Shown here: piece after piece, positions 35,091-44,207 of the stretch
Layout of the letters: every line of letters starts with the position of its first letter
Position numbering within the stretch: position 1 is the first letter of the stretch
Position numbers and translations under genes: made by a program
DNA from: Campylobacter concisus
Lineage (GTDB): Bacteria > Campylobacterota > Campylobacteria > Campylobacterales > Campylobacteraceae
Assembly (NCBI RefSeq): GCF_002913225.1
Contig: NZ_PPAW01000017.1
Location: 1 to 52,230 of the forward strand
Length of the DNA: 52,230 nt
Reading direction: 5' to 3'
Notes under the pieces: model-generated
Databases searched by the model: none
The model's input: only the letters and a program-made list of their open reading frames with translations
What the model was told of the DNA's origin: nothing

Positions 35091-35577
35091 GAGGCTAAAA
35101 GATAACGTCTGGCTAGAGGTCGTCTTTAAATACATCATCTTGCTGCTACTTTTTGCCTGCGTGGTGGGGCTTTTTGCAAGCGGCGTGCTCTTTTTAAAGG
35201 GAGAGATGAGCGAAAATTCGCTAAATTTGCACATTTTCTTTGGCTTTAGCTTGGTTGTCCTCACCATAATCCACAGCTATGTCAAGAAGAAAAAACTAAA
35301 AAAGCTAAGCCTTGAGTTTAAAAATATCTTAAAGCATAAGCCAGTGCAGATGGACTGCAATACAACTAGGTTTTTAAACGCGCTAAATGATGTCAAAGTT
35401 GGGGAAATTTCAAAGAAATTTGGCTCAGACGTTGCAGAAATTTTAAGATCAAACGATATAAAGGTCAGGGATCAAAACGAGACGATGAAGCAAATTTGCA
35501 AAAACAACGATGAAAAGATGTTTTATATCTTTGTTTTGATCGTAGAAGCTATATTTAAGGATAAGGAAGAAATTTGA
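35083..35577 (+). CDS. Small membrane protein with two helices, 164 aa
   Basis: Two N-terminal membrane helices (about residues 12-37 and 46-66) contain His in LHIFFGFSLVVL and IIHSYVKKKK, reminiscent of DUF4405/cytochrome b-like membrane proteins, but heme binding is speculative. A soluble C-terminal region of ~95 residues follows. ATG 35083, overlapping the DUF523 stop by 8 bases and with AGGGTGG upstream, is preferred to the TTG three bases earlier. The next gene overlaps by 4 bases. Confidence 0.75.
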   Translation: MFERLKDNVWLEVVFKYIILLLLFACVVGLFASGVLFLKGEMSENSLNLHIFFGFSLVVLTIIHSYVKKKKLKKLSLEFKNILKHKPVQMDCNTTRFLNALNDVKVGEISKKFGSDVAEILRSNDIKVRDQNETMKQICKNNDEKMFYIFVLIVEAIFKDKEEI

Positions 35578-37589
35578 AAAAAGGTATATTTTTAGCACTT
35601 AGTGTTGCTTTGTTTTTGGGTTGTTCGCAGACAACAAAACCAGAGCCAAACAAGCAGCAAAATGCCCTGCCAGACGAAAATGTTTATAAGCCAAATGAGC
35701 GCATCAGCTTGCTTGAATTTGAAGTAAAACAAGATGCCTCGTCGCTACCTCAAAATATGCAAAGTGCAAGCTTTGCTCAAGATGAAATTTTAAAAAGAAG
35801 GTTTAAAGTTTTTACTCTAAGAGGCGTGAAATTTAACCCAAATGACGCTTTTTGGGCGTTTAATGTATATAAACCAAGCGAGAAAAGAAAGTATTTTGGC
35901 TCAAATTTTAGGCAGATACCTCAAAGCTGGTTTGACGCGCAAAAGGAGAATGCAAATTTTGCTGGCTTTTTGCAAATTTCAGCTTACGCTCTAACTTCAG
36001 CAAACACAGCTGTAAGAAATTTCCCAACCGACGAGCCGATATTTTTAAACCCGCAAACTCCAGGTGAGGGCTATCCGTTTGACTATCTACAAGAATCCAC
36101 CCTAAGCATCGCTCATCCGCTCTTTGTATCGCACCTCTCAAAAGACAGGGCGTGGGCGTTTGTGAGCGATGATGCGGTTTGGGGCTGGGTGAAGGTTGAA
36201 GATATCAAATTTATCAGCGATGAAGAGGCGCTTGCCTATCAAAAATCAAGCTTTGTAACGATAAAAACCGACAAAATGCCAGTTTATGACAAGGGCGGAA
36301 ACTTTTTGTTTTACTCACGTGTCGGCGCGATACTGCCAGTTTTGGCGCAAGATGACAAAAACTACTACGGCAAAATTTATGTAAGAAATATGCTTAGGGA
36401 GTTTGTCCTCCCAAAGTCTTTTAGCGCCCTTTTCCCACTTAAATTTAACGACTCAAATTTAAAAACACTTCTTAGCTCACTTCTTACTCAGCCTTATGGC
36501 TGGGGCGGGGTGGATAAGCTAAGAGACTGCTCGCTTTTTACAAAAGACTTGCTAGCAAGCTTTGGCGTGTGGTTGCCTAGGAACTCAAGGGCGCAGGCAA
36601 ATATGGGAGAAAAGATCAATCTAAAAGGTCTTAGTAACGCTGCAAAAAGCAAAGAGATAAAAGAAAAGGGCGTGCCATATCTCACTCTCGTGCATCTGCC
36701 AGGTCACATCATGCTCTATGCTGGATATAAGGGCGATGATATCTACGTCGTGCATGATGCTTGGGGGCTAAAGACTGCAAACAACGGCCGCGCGCTGATA
36801 GGAGCGACCGCGATAACTACGTTAAATATCGGACAAAACAGGAGCGATATACAAAGTGCAAATTTGCTAATTTCTAAGGTTGATTCTATAAATGTAATGA
36901 GACCTGAGCAAGGGATGCTAGATAAGGCTAGAAAGATGTCGGCATTACAGAGAGCTTATGGCGTAAAGATCGAAGAAAATTTGGTTAAATTTAGTGATGG
37001 CACGAGTTTAGTCTATGATGATTTTAAACAAAAGGATGAAGAGTGCAGCACTGGGGCTGACATAGAGGATATGAACGCACTTGATTACGCTGCATTTTCG
37101 CCACTAAGCACTGCTCTAAGTGATGCTGGTAGATGCAGAAACTACGAGCTTTTAGGCAAAATTTATGGCTCAAGCGAGAGCGCGGTAAAGGCAAATTTGG
37201 TTGATGTCATCTGGATAAAAGATTTTTTAAATTTGCCTTTAAAATTTAACTCTAAAAATGGCGCTGCAGCTGCCTTGCAAGAGGTGAGCAATGAGCTAAA
37301 TGAGATGGTAAAGGGCGATCCGAATTTACTTGAATACCTAAAAGATCCAGGCGGGACATTTAAGTGGCGCATCATCGCTGGCACAAACCGCCTAAGCGCG
37401 CACAGCTACGGCATCGCGATCGATATAAATGTAAAAAAGAGCCACTACTGGCAGTGGAGCAAGGGCTATGAGAACTTGATCCCAGAAAAGATCGTGCGAG
37501 TATTTGAGAAGCATAAATTTATCTGGGGCGGACGCTGGAAGCACTTTGATACGATGCATTTTGAGTATCGCCCAGAGATGTTTGAGTAG
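35574..37589 (+). CDS. Lipoprotein with NlpC/P60 and M15 peptidase domains
   Basis: A 671-residue predicted envelope peptidoglycan hydrolase. The TTG-started N-terminus has a lipobox ending at Cys 17 (LFLGC). Residues ~120-285 resemble SH3-type cell-wall domains (AWAFVSDDAVWGWV; PVYDKGGNFLFYSR). An NlpC/P60 domain follows with YGWGGVDKLRDCSLF (Cys 319), PGHIMLYAG (His 378) and VVHDAWG (His 394). At the C-terminus an M15/VanY-like metallopeptidase shows SAHSYGIAIDIN (His 610, Asp 617) and HFDTMHFEYRP (His 662). A single protein could thus cut both amide bonds near the stem peptide. It overlaps its upstream neighbour and abuts the helicase gene. Confidence 0.9.
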   Translation: MKKGIFLALSVALFLGCSQTTKPEPNKQQNALPDENVYKPNERISLLEFEVKQDASSLPQNMQSASFAQDEILKRRFKVFTLRGVKFNPNDAFWAFNVYKPSEKRKYFGSNFRQIPQSWFDAQKENANFAGFLQISAYALTSANTAVRNFPTDEPIFLNPQTPGEGYPFDYLQESTLSIAHPLFVSHLSKDRAWAFVSDDAVWGWVKVEDIKFISDEEALAYQKSSFVTIKTDKMPVYDKGGNFLFYSRVGAILPVLAQDDKNYYGKIYVRNMLREFVLPKSFSALFPLKFNDSNLKTLLSSLLTQPYGWGGVDKLRDCSLFTKDLLASFGVWLPRNSRAQANMGEKINLKGLSNAAKSKEIKEKGVPYLTLVHLPGHIMLYAGYKGDDIYVVHDAWGLKTANNGRALIGATAITTLNIGQNRSDIQSANLLISKVDSINVMRPEQGMLDKARKMSALQRAYGVKIEENLVKFSDGTSLVYDDFKQKDEECSTGADIEDMNALDYAAFSPLSTALSDAGRCRNYELLGKIYGSSESAVKANLVDVIWIKDFLNLPLKFNSKNGAAAALQEVSNELNEMVKGDPNLLEYLKDPGGTFKWRIIAGTNRLSAHSYGIAIDINVKKSHYWQWSKGYENLIPEKIVRVFEKHKFIWGGRWKHFDTMHFEYRPEMFE

Positions 37590-38909
37590 ATGAAAGATCA
37601 AATTTTAGAAATTTTATCTCGCTCAAACGTCTTTTTAACTGGCGGTGGCGGTGTTGGCAAGAGCTATCTAACCGCTTCTATCATCAGACACTACAAAGAA
37701 AATTTCAAAAATGTCGTCATCCTTGGCTCAACTGGCATAAGCGCTGTTAGCCTTGGGGGCGTGAGCTTGCATAGCTTTTTTAAATTTGGCTACTGCAAGG
37801 ACTACGAGGAGCTAAGACGGCTTGACTACCGCCAAAAAGATAAGCTAAGCAAGCTACGAAATATGCTAGATGCTTGCGATCTGCTTGTAATTGATGAAAT
37901 TTCGATGGTTAGCTCAAACGTGATGGAGATGATAAGATACCGCTTGCTCACCTCTAAATTTAAGGGCAGGGTGCTCATAGTGGGCGACTTTTATCAGTTG
38001 CCACCCGTGCAAAAAGAGCAAAATGAGAGCAAACTTTTTAACTTTTTATACGCCTTTAACTCCAGTGCGTGGGAGGATATGAAATTTACAAATGTTGAAC
38101 TGCTCGTCTCAAAACGCACAAATGATCTTAAATTTTATGAAATTCTCTCTCGTCTTAGAGTTGGCGAGCTAGATGATGAGATGATGGCTTATATCGAGAG
38201 CTTGCGAGTGGACGCTATCGAGCCAGATAGCGAGACTAGTGTGCTTTTTGGTAGAAACGCAGAGGCTGAGATGCTAAATCAAAAAAGACTTCTCGCGCTT
38301 AATGCGCCTCTTGAAATTTCAAACTCGGACGTGCTTGTGGTTGATGAAAATTTAGACAAAAAAGAGTTTGAAAAGTGGGCAAACACGCTAAATATCTCGC
38401 GAAATTTGGAGATGAAGATAGGCGCAAAAATCATCTTTACTTCAAATAAATGGGGCGAGTACTATAACGGCGAGCAGGGCAAGATCATGCAAATTTTAAA
38501 AGAAAATGGCGCCATTTCAAGCGTGATCGTGCAAAAAGATAGCGGCGAGATCTGCGAGATAGAAAAGTGCGCTTATAACTTTTGCGCGCTAAATTTAAAC
38601 GAAGACGAGATCGAGGAGAACGTGCAGGCTTCGCTTTATCAGTTTCCATTTAAGCTTGCCTATGCGCTAACTATCCACAAGTCTCAAGGCATGAGCATAA
38701 ATTCGCTCATTTGCAACATCAACCACATCTTTGCCAAAGGACAGCTCTACGTCGCACTTTCTCGTGCAGTAAATCCTAAAAATTTAAAACTTTTTTATGA
38801 TAAGAAAAGTGATTTTAGGCAGCATTTAAGAAAAGTGGTTAAAATTGACGACGAAGTTAAGAAATTTTACCAAGAAAACGTATTTTTGCATATTAAGGAG
38901 AGTTTATGA
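37590..38909 (+). CDS. Pif1/RecD-like superfamily 1 DNA helicase
   Basis: A 439-residue ATPase. Walker A is GGGGVGKS at 18-25, Walker B is LLVIDEISMV near 93-102, and QLPPVQ and YALTIHKSQGMS near 361-372 with YVALSRAVNPKNLKLF near 391-406 are SF1B helicase motifs III, V and VI as in Pif1 and RecD2. Remembered C. jejuni order has a putative helicase at this site. It starts right after the hydrolase stop (TAG ATG) and overlaps the next gene by 4 bases. Confidence 0.9.
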   Translation: MKDQILEILSRSNVFLTGGGGVGKSYLTASIIRHYKENFKNVVILGSTGISAVSLGGVSLHSFFKFGYCKDYEELRRLDYRQKDKLSKLRNMLDACDLLVIDEISMVSSNVMEMIRYRLLTSKFKGRVLIVGDFYQLPPVQKEQNESKLFNFLYAFNSSAWEDMKFTNVELLVSKRTNDLKFYEILSRLRVGELDDEMMAYIESLRVDAIEPDSETSVLFGRNAEAEMLNQKRLLALNAPLEISNSDVLVVDENLDKKEFEKWANTLNISRNLEMKIGAKIIFTSNKWGEYYNGEQGKIMQILKENGAISSVIVQKDSGEICEIEKCAYNFCALNLNEDEIEENVQASLYQFPFKLAYALTIHKSQGMSINSLICNINHIFAKGQLYVALSRAVNPKNLKLFYDKKSDFRQHLRKVVKIDDEVKKFYQENVFLHIKESL

Positions 38910-39445
38910 AAAAGCTATTTTTAAGCCTTGTTTTTGGCGTTTTTGCGTTCGCAGACGTGCTAAAAGTGAGTGACTTTCAAACAGATATCTACTCAAAAGC
39001 TGGACAAAATTTAACAAAAAAGATAAGCATGAACCTTGAAGTTGTCGGACGTGACGTGGAGGAGAATGAAGCATACGTGCTTGATGCGCTAAACGTCGTG
39101 GTTGGTAGCTTTTACGTGGAGGATATCCTAACCTCAATGGGAAAAGAGAAATTTAAAGAGCTCTTTATGAAATACGCAGCCAAAAAACACTCGCTTGATA
39201 TCGATGACGTGCTTATTTTAAACATCAAAGTGATAAATAATCTAGAGCTAAGCGAGATCATAAAGGCGATAAAAAGCCAAAATTTATGCTCTGATCCAAG
39301 CGTAAATGAAGATGTGATGACAAAGCCAGAAAAGAAGAAAAAAGGCAATGAGATCATCGTCGCACCTGATCCAAATGACATGGTGCAAAAGCCGATCGAT
39401 CTAAATAATGTGCAAGAATTTGGAAAAGACTTCGGAGAGAAGTGA
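38906..39445 (+). CDS. Exported protein with weak FliL-like resemblance, 179 aa
   Basis: MKKLFLSLVFGVFAFADVL is a signal peptide. The middle part (NVVVGSFYVEDILTSMGKEKFKELFMKYAAKKHSLDIDDVLILNIKVIN) resembles the FliL pattern of a strand, a GKE-led helix and a final V-x-NI(K/T) strand, but the similarity is weak. The last ~50 residues are a polar tail with a KKKK patch. A C. jejuni putative periplasmic protein lies in the same position between helicase and lolA. It overlaps the helicase gene by 4 bases. Confidence 0.75.
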   Translation: MKKLFLSLVFGVFAFADVLKVSDFQTDIYSKAGQNLTKKISMNLEVVGRDVEENEAYVLDALNVVVGSFYVEDILTSMGKEKFKELFMKYAAKKHSLDIDDVLILNIKVINNLELSEIIKAIKSQNLCSDPSVNEDVMTKPEKKKKGNEIIVAPDPNDMVQKPIDLNNVQEFGKDFGEK

Positions 39446-39447
39446 GC

Positions 39448-39474
39448 AAATTTGGCTAAAAGCTAGCCAAATTT
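39448..39474. terminator. Bidirectional terminator-like hairpin before lolA
   Basis: AAATTTGGCTA at 39448-39458 and TAGCCAAATTT at 39464-39474 form a perfect 11-bp stem with a 5-base loop between the convergent genes, overlapping the lolA stop codon. Confidence 0.65.
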
Positions 39475-39985
39475 ATTGATTTACGATGTCGTAACCTTGT
39501 GGGATGACTGGAGTTAGCGTCTCTTTTGGGATGAGCGCGTCTTTTACAGGGTTGCTTAGAGTGATTTTTATCTTATTTGAGAGTTTGTCTTTATAATCAA
39601 TCGTCGTTGGAAGCGTGTTTTTGATCGTTATAAAGTACTCAACTCCGTCATATATCGCCTTATAAAGTGTCGGCTGAATTTGCTCTGCGTGAGCCAAAAC
39701 CTGCGTCAAATTTGGCGTATCATCTAATCTTGAAATGATGGCTTGCTCAAGCTCATCCTCGATCACGACCACTTTGTCTTTGTCAAAGTAAATCCTCTTT
39801 GGTGTTGGACTTTCATATATCCAAAGCGCGGTATTGTCGCTTTTAGCGTAAAATCTACCCTTGTAATTTACACTCTTGCCTTCGCTAAAGACAGTTTGCG
39901 TAAAGTCACTTTGCAGGCTTTTAAAATTTAAGCCAGCGCCAAATGAGCAAACCGCAATGAGAGATGCAACTAAAAATTTTCTCAT
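39473..39985 (-). CDS. lolA: Outer-membrane lipoprotein carrier protein LolA
   Basis: LolA carries lipoproteins across the periplasm from the LolCDE complex to the outer membrane. The 170-residue protein begins with a signal peptide (MRKFLVASLIAVCSFGAG), followed by LKSLQSDFTQTVFSEGKSVNYKGRFYAKSDNTALWIYESPTPKRIYFDKDKVVVIE, which is the LolA beta-sheet pattern. A LolC/E-type permease lies near by at 42741. It is read divergently from secA. Confidence 0.92.
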   Translation of the reverse strand: MRKFLVASLIAVCSFGAGLNFKSLQSDFTQTVFSEGKSVNYKGRFYAKSDNTALWIYESPTPKRIYFDKDKVVVIEDELEQAIISRLDDTPNLTQVLAHAEQIQPTLYKAIYDGVEYFITIKNTLPTTIDYKDKLSNKIKITLSNPVKDALIPKETLTPVIPQGYDIVNQ

Positions 39986-40005
39986 TTTTTATCCTTTTTT
40001 GGCGT

Positions 40006-40011
40006 ATTCTA
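40006..40011 (-). promoter_or_regulatory. Predicted -10 box of lolA (TAGAAT)
   Basis: On the minus strand GGCTAGAATACGCC lies 20 bases before the lolA ATG at 39985, with AAAGGAT as ribosome site. Confidence 0.5.
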
Positions 40012-40045
40012 GCCCAGTTTAATTAAATAAATAGTTAAACTATGC

Positions 40046-40051
40046 TAAGAT
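40046..40051 (+). promoter_or_regulatory. Predicted extended -10 box of secA (TATGCTAAGAT)
   Basis: TAAGAT preceded by TATGC, 31 bases before the secA ATG at 40083. AGGAAGG precedes the start. Confidence 0.5.
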
Positions 40052-40082
40052 CCAAAGTTTAAAAATTTAGGAAGGTAAAGTA

Positions 40083-42689
40083 ATGATTTCATCGGTATTT
40101 AGAAAGATTTTTGGCACGAAAAACGATAGAGAAGTCAAAAAATATATAAAACGTGTGGCGCAGATAAACGCGCTAGAGCCTACTTATGAGAAGATGAGCG
40201 ACGATGAGCTTAAGATTAAATTTAACGAGCTAAAAGCCCAAGTCGTCGAAGAGAAAGTCACTTTAGATCAAATTTTAAATGATGTCTTTGCGTTAGTTAG
40301 AGAGGCTAGTAAAAGGGTGCTTAAGATGCGCCATTTTGACGTGCAGCTAATTGGCGGCATGGTGCTAAACGAGGGCAGGATCGCTGAGATGAAGACAGGC
40401 GAGGGTAAGACCTTGGTGGCGACTTTGCCAGTTATATTAAACGCTATGAGTGGCAAGGGCGTGCATGTAGTTACCGTAAATGACTACCTTGCAAAGCGTG
40501 ACGCGACGCAAATGGGCGAGCTTTATAACTTTTTAGGCTTAAGCGTCGATGTGATACTAAGTGGCGGATACGACGATGAGGTAAGGCAAGCTGCCTATAA
40601 TGCCGACATAACATACGGCACAAACTCAGAATTTGGCTTTGACTACCTTCGCGATAATATGAAATTTGAAGCTGGCCAAAAGGTACAAAGAGGCCATAAC
40701 TTCGTTATCGTGGATGAGGTTGATAGTATCTTGATAGATGAGGCTAGAACACCACTTATAATCTCTGGTCCAACAAACCGCACACTTGATGGTTACATAA
40801 GAGCCGATCAAGTCGCAAAACAGCTTACCAGAGGCACTCCAGCTGATCCAAACGTGCCAGGCTCAAAGCCAACGGGGGATTTTATAGTAGATGAAAAAAA
40901 TAGAACGATAATGATCACAGAAGCTGGCATAAGCAAGGCTGAAAAGCTCTTTGGGGTTGAAAATTTATACAACCTTGAAAACGCCGTGCTAAGCCACCAC
41001 CTAGATCAAGCTCTAAAGGCGCACAATCTCTTTGAAAAAGATGTTCATTACGTTGTAAAAGATGGCGAGGTTGTCATCGTTGATGAATTTACAGGACGTC
41101 TAAGCGAGGGTAGACGCTTTAGCGAGGGGCTTCACCAAGCGCTTGAAGCAAAAGAGGGCGTGAAAATCCAAGAAGAGAGCCAAACACTAGCTGACACAAC
41201 ATATCAAAACTACTTTAGGATGTATAAAAAGCTTGCAGGTATGACTGGTACGGCTCAGACTGAGGCTACCGAGTTTTCTCAAATTTATAATCTTGAAGTT
41301 ATCTCGATCCCGACAAACGTGCCAGTTAAGAGGATCGATCAAAACGACCTTATCTACAAAACTCAAAATGAGAAATTTAAAGCTGTCATCGACGAAGTCA
41401 AAAAGGCTCACGAAAAGGGTCAGCCAGTGCTTGTAGGAACTGCAAGTATCGAGCGCAGTGAGGTGCTTCACGAGATGCTTAAAAAAGCTGGCATCCCACA
41501 CTCTGTGCTAAATGCTAAAAACCACGAAAAAGAGGCTGAGATCATCGCACAAGCTGGCGTAAAAGGTGCTGTGACTATCGCTACAAACATGGCTGGACGT
41601 GGTGTTGATATCAGGATCGATGATGAGGTTAGAAATTTAGGCGGTCTATATATCATCGGTACCGAAAGGCATGAGAGTAGAAGGATAGATAATCAGCTCC
41701 GTGGCCGTGCTGGACGTCAGGGCGACCCTGGTATGAGTAGATTTTACCTAAGCTTGGAGGATAATCTATTAAGAATTTTTGGTAGTGACCGCATAAAGGC
41801 GATCATGGATAGGCTTGGTATCGACGAGGGCGAAAGCATCGAGAGCCGCATGGTGACAAGAGCTGTTGAAAACGCTCAAAAGAAAGTCGAGAGCTTGCAC
41901 TTTGAGGCCAGAAAACACTTGCTTGAGTATGACGACGTGGCAAATGAGCAAAGAAAGACCATCTACAAGTACCGCGACGAGCTACTTGATAAAAACTACG
42001 ATATGAGCGAGAAAATAGCTCAAAATAGGGTTGAATACGCTACAAATTTACTTGATACGGCTGAAATTTTCCATGGCGGCTTGAAAGATGACTATGACAT
42101 TAAAAATTTATGCGCTATCATCCTTGCAGACTGCGGTGAAGAGATCGACGAGAGCGAGCTAAAAGGGCTAGAGTATAATGAGCTAGTAGAAAAAATAGCG
42201 CAAATTTTAGAGGTTAGATATAACGAAAAAATGAGCGTACTAAATGAAGAGCAAAGAAAAGATATAGAGAAAATTTTATACCTTCAAGTACTTGATAATG
42301 CGTGGAGAGAGCACCTCTATCAGATGGATATCCTAAAAACTGGTATCGGTCTAAGAGGATATAATCAAAAAGATCCATTAGTGGAGTATAAAAAAGAGAG
42401 CTACAACCTCTTTATGGAGCTAGTTGGCAGACTAAAAACTGAGAGCGTTAAAACGCTTCAAATCGTTAGATTTAAGAGTCGTGAGGAGCAAGAAGAGCAG
42501 GCTAGAATGATGCTAGAAGCTAGTCAAAATGCTGAAAATGAAAATTTAAGCTACAATAACCAAGGCGAAGAAGAAAATTTCACGCCTGAAAAAAAGATAC
42601 CAAGAAACGCTCCATGCCCTTGCGGAAGCGGTAAAAAATATAAAGATTGCCACGGCAAAAGTGGCCCTAAAAAAGGCATATTTGCTTAA
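40083..42689 (+). CDS. secA: Preprotein translocase ATPase SecA
   Basis: SecA drives protein export through SecYEG. The 868 residues have [15 protein letters not shown] (Walker A) near 103-117, [20 protein letters not shown] (DEAD-like box) near 211-230, the second nucleotide domain with [12 protein letters not shown] and [10 protein letters not shown], the helical scaffold, and the C-terminal zinc motif [14 protein letters not shown] that binds SecB or the ribosome. It is a single-gene unit between its own promoter and the terminator at 42701. Confidence 0.98.
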   Translation: MISSVFRKIFGTKNDREVKKYIKRVAQINALEPTYEKMSDDELKIKFNELKAQVVEEKVTLDQILNDVFALVREASKRVLKMRHFDVQLIGGMVLNEGRIAEMKTGEGKTLVATLPVILNAMSGKGVHVVTVNDYLAKRDATQMGELYNFLGLSVDVILSGGYDDEVRQAAYNADITYGTNSEFGFDYLRDNMKFEAGQKVQRGHNFVIVDEVDSILIDEARTPLIISGPTNRTLDGYIRADQVAKQLTRGTPADPNVPGSKPTGDFIVDEKNRTIMITEAGISKAEKLFGVENLYNLENAVLSHHLDQALKAHNLFEKDVHYVVKDGEVVIVDEFTGRLSEGRRFSEGLHQALEAKEGVKIQEESQTLADTTYQNYFRMYKKLAGMTGTAQTEATEFSQIYNLEVISIPTNVPVKRIDQNDLIYKTQNEKFKAVIDEVKKAHEKGQPVLVGTASIERSEVLHEMLKKAGIPHSVLNAKNHEKEAEIIAQAGVKGAVTIATNMAGRGVDIRIDDEVRNLGGLYIIGTERHESRRIDNQLRGRAGRQGDPGMSRFYLSLEDNLLRIFGSDRIKAIMDRLGIDEGESIESRMVTRAVENAQKKVESLHFEARKHLLEYDDVANEQRKTIYKYRDELLDKNYDMSEKIAQNRVEYATNLLDTAEIFHGGLKDDYDIKNLCAIILADCGEEIDESELKGLEYNELVEKIAQILEVRYNEKMSVLNEEQRKDIEKILYLQVLDNAWREHLYQMDILKTGIGLRGYNQKDPLVEYKKESYNLFMELVGRLKTESVKTLQIVRFKSREEQEEQARMMLEASQNAENENLSYNNQGEEENFTPEKKIPRNAPCPCGSGKKYKDCHGKSGPKKGIFA

Positions 42690-42700
42690 AATTTCTACTT

Positions 42701-42728
42701 TTAAGGCGCCAAAGCGCCTTAATCTTTT
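42701..42728 (+). terminator. Rho-independent terminator of secA
   Basis: TTAAGGCGC at 42701-42709 and GCGCCTTAA at 42714-42722 form a perfect 9-bp stem with loop CAAA, followed by TCTTTT, 11 bases after the secA stop. Confidence 0.75.
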
Positions 42729-42740
42729 AAAGGCTATTTG

Positions 42741-43940
42741 ATGACAAGCTTACCAAAGTACCTACTTTTTAAATATTTAAGATTTGATAAAACTCAGCCA
42801 TTTATCGCTCTAAGCGCCTTGCTCGCCTTTCTTGGTGTTAGCATAGGACTTATGGTTTTAATAGTTGCGATGGCGATCATGAACGGATTTGATAAAGAAT
42901 TTGAGCGCAAACTTTTTACGATGAACTATCCTATAACCGTTCAAAGCGCTTTTAAAGGATCAATCGATGATGGCTTTGTAGATGAGCTAAAGGCTAAATT
43001 TAGTGATCTTAAATTTAGTCCATATATCAGCACGCAGGTCATTTACCGCTCGGCAAATGCGCTTGAAGGTGGGCTAATTTATGGCGTAAATTTTAAAGAT
43101 GAAAAGCAGATAAATTCAGTTGTAAATGAAGCTTTGAAAGAAAAAGAGCTAGAGGGCTTTGAGATACTTGTGGGAAGTGGCATAACGAGTGAGTTTAGGC
43201 TAAGAAACGATGAAAAACTAACGCTTATCTTTACAAAGGCTGATCCAGCTGGCTTTTCGCTAACGCCAAAGATGAAGCGCTTTGATATCGGCGGCTCATT
43301 TACATCTGGGTTAATCGCCTATGACAAGGCATTTTCATATACTTCGGTTGATGCATTAAGGAAAATTTTAGACTATCCAAAAGGCGTTTATGATGGAATT
43401 CACATCTTTTCAAGTAAGCCATTTGATGATATAAAAAGGGTGCGCGAGGGGCTTCCAGCTGGCACGGTTGCTATTGGCTGGTGGGAGCAAAATGGCAACT
43501 TTTTCTCAGCGCTCGCACTTGAAAAAAGAGCACTTTTTATCGTTTTGATGTTAATTATCCTTGTGGCGTCGCTAAATATCATAAGCTCGCTACTAATGAC
43601 CGTGATGAACCGCAGGCAGGAGATCGCCTTGCTTTTAGCGCTTGGTGCTAGCAAAGGCGAGATAAAAAGAAGCTTTTTTTATCAAGGTCTAGTTATAGGC
43701 GGAGGTGGCATTATATTTGGCTTAGTACTTGGCTTTTTGGGGCTATTTTTACTTGGAAATTTCAACATCATAGATCTGCCAGCTGATGTCTATGGCTCAA
43801 GCAAACTACCACTTGAACTCTCAACCATCGATCTTGTGCTTATCGTAGTTGGAGCTGTATTTATCGTAGCTATCTCGTCTTACTATCCAGCTAAAAAAGC
43901 CACAGAGGTAAATGTCCTTCAAACTTTAAGAAATGAGTAA
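42741..43940 (+). CDS. lolE: LolC/LolE-type lipoprotein-releasing ABC permease
   Basis: A 399-residue inner-membrane permease of the MacB/FtsX fold: one membrane helix near residues 23-47 (ALSALLAFLGVSIGLMVLIVAMAIMNGFD), a periplasmic domain (about 48-270), then three helices near 272-392. GLIYGVN and the large C-terminal core ALLLALGASKGEIKRSFFYQG match LolC/E. It would extract lipoproteins from the inner membrane with a LolD ATPase, which is not in the window. ATG 42741 with AAAGG seven bases upstream is preferred to TTG 42738. Confidence 0.88.
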   Translation: MTSLPKYLLFKYLRFDKTQPFIALSALLAFLGVSIGLMVLIVAMAIMNGFDKEFERKLFTMNYPITVQSAFKGSIDDGFVDELKAKFSDLKFSPYISTQVIYRSANALEGGLIYGVNFKDEKQINSVVNEALKEKELEGFEILVGSGITSEFRLRNDEKLTLIFTKADPAGFSLTPKMKRFDIGGSFTSGLIAYDKAFSYTSVDALRKILDYPKGVYDGIHIFSSKPFDDIKRVREGLPAGTVAIGWWEQNGNFFSALALEKRALFIVLMLIILVASLNIISSLLMTVMNRRQEIALLLALGASKGEIKRSFFYQGLVIGGGGIIFGLVLGFLGLFLLGNFNIIDLPADVYGSSKLPLELSTIDLVLIVVGAVFIVAISSYYPAKKATEVNVLQTLRNE

Positions 43941-43961
43941 AGCCTAGAAAAACTAGGCTTT
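43939..43961 (+). terminator. Hairpin directly after the lolE stop
   Basis: AAAGCCTAG at 43939-43947 and CTAGGCTTT at 43953-43961 form a perfect 9-bp stem with an A5 loop, overlapping the stop codon, with AAATTT after it. First of two tandem hairpins. Confidence 0.6.
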
Positions 43962-43974
43962 AAATTTGGTTTTA

Positions 43975-44008
43975 AAAAGCATATTATTGGCTAATATGCT
44001 TTTATTTT
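43975..44008 (+). terminator. Second strong hairpin after lolE
   Basis: AAAAGCATATTA at 43975-43986 and TAATATGCTTTT at 43992-44003 form a perfect 12-bp stem with loop TTGGC, followed by ATTTTAATTT. It can also act toward the minus strand, ending transcripts of the antiporter-hspR-cbpA operon. Confidence 0.75.
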
Positions 44009-44023
44009 AATTTGTAATAAATT

Positions 44024-44113
44024 CTATTTTTTATCTTTTGATAGCTCTTTAATTTTTACTTCTTTCTCATTAAGACTAGCATTGATGTTTTGACCAGACA
44101 AATTTTTAGCTTC
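44024..44113 (-). pseudogene. Possible 29-codon coding remnant
   Basis: On the minus strand the frame from GAA at 44113 to TAG at 44024 reads EAKNLSGQNINASLNEKEVK and then IKELSKDKK before the stop. The composition looks protein-like (polar, helical), but a stop codon lies immediately upstream and there is no start codon, so this could be the decayed 3' end of a lost gene or chance. The rest of the interval to 44207 is AT-rich with nothing recognised. Confidence 0.2.
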
Positions 44114-44207
44114 TTATTGTTTCTTATATAATAAAAAATATTGCTAATAGTTTTATCAATCTATTTAAACGAACTTAAAAAAATCGTGTTTTAAGAAGCT
44201 AAATTTA

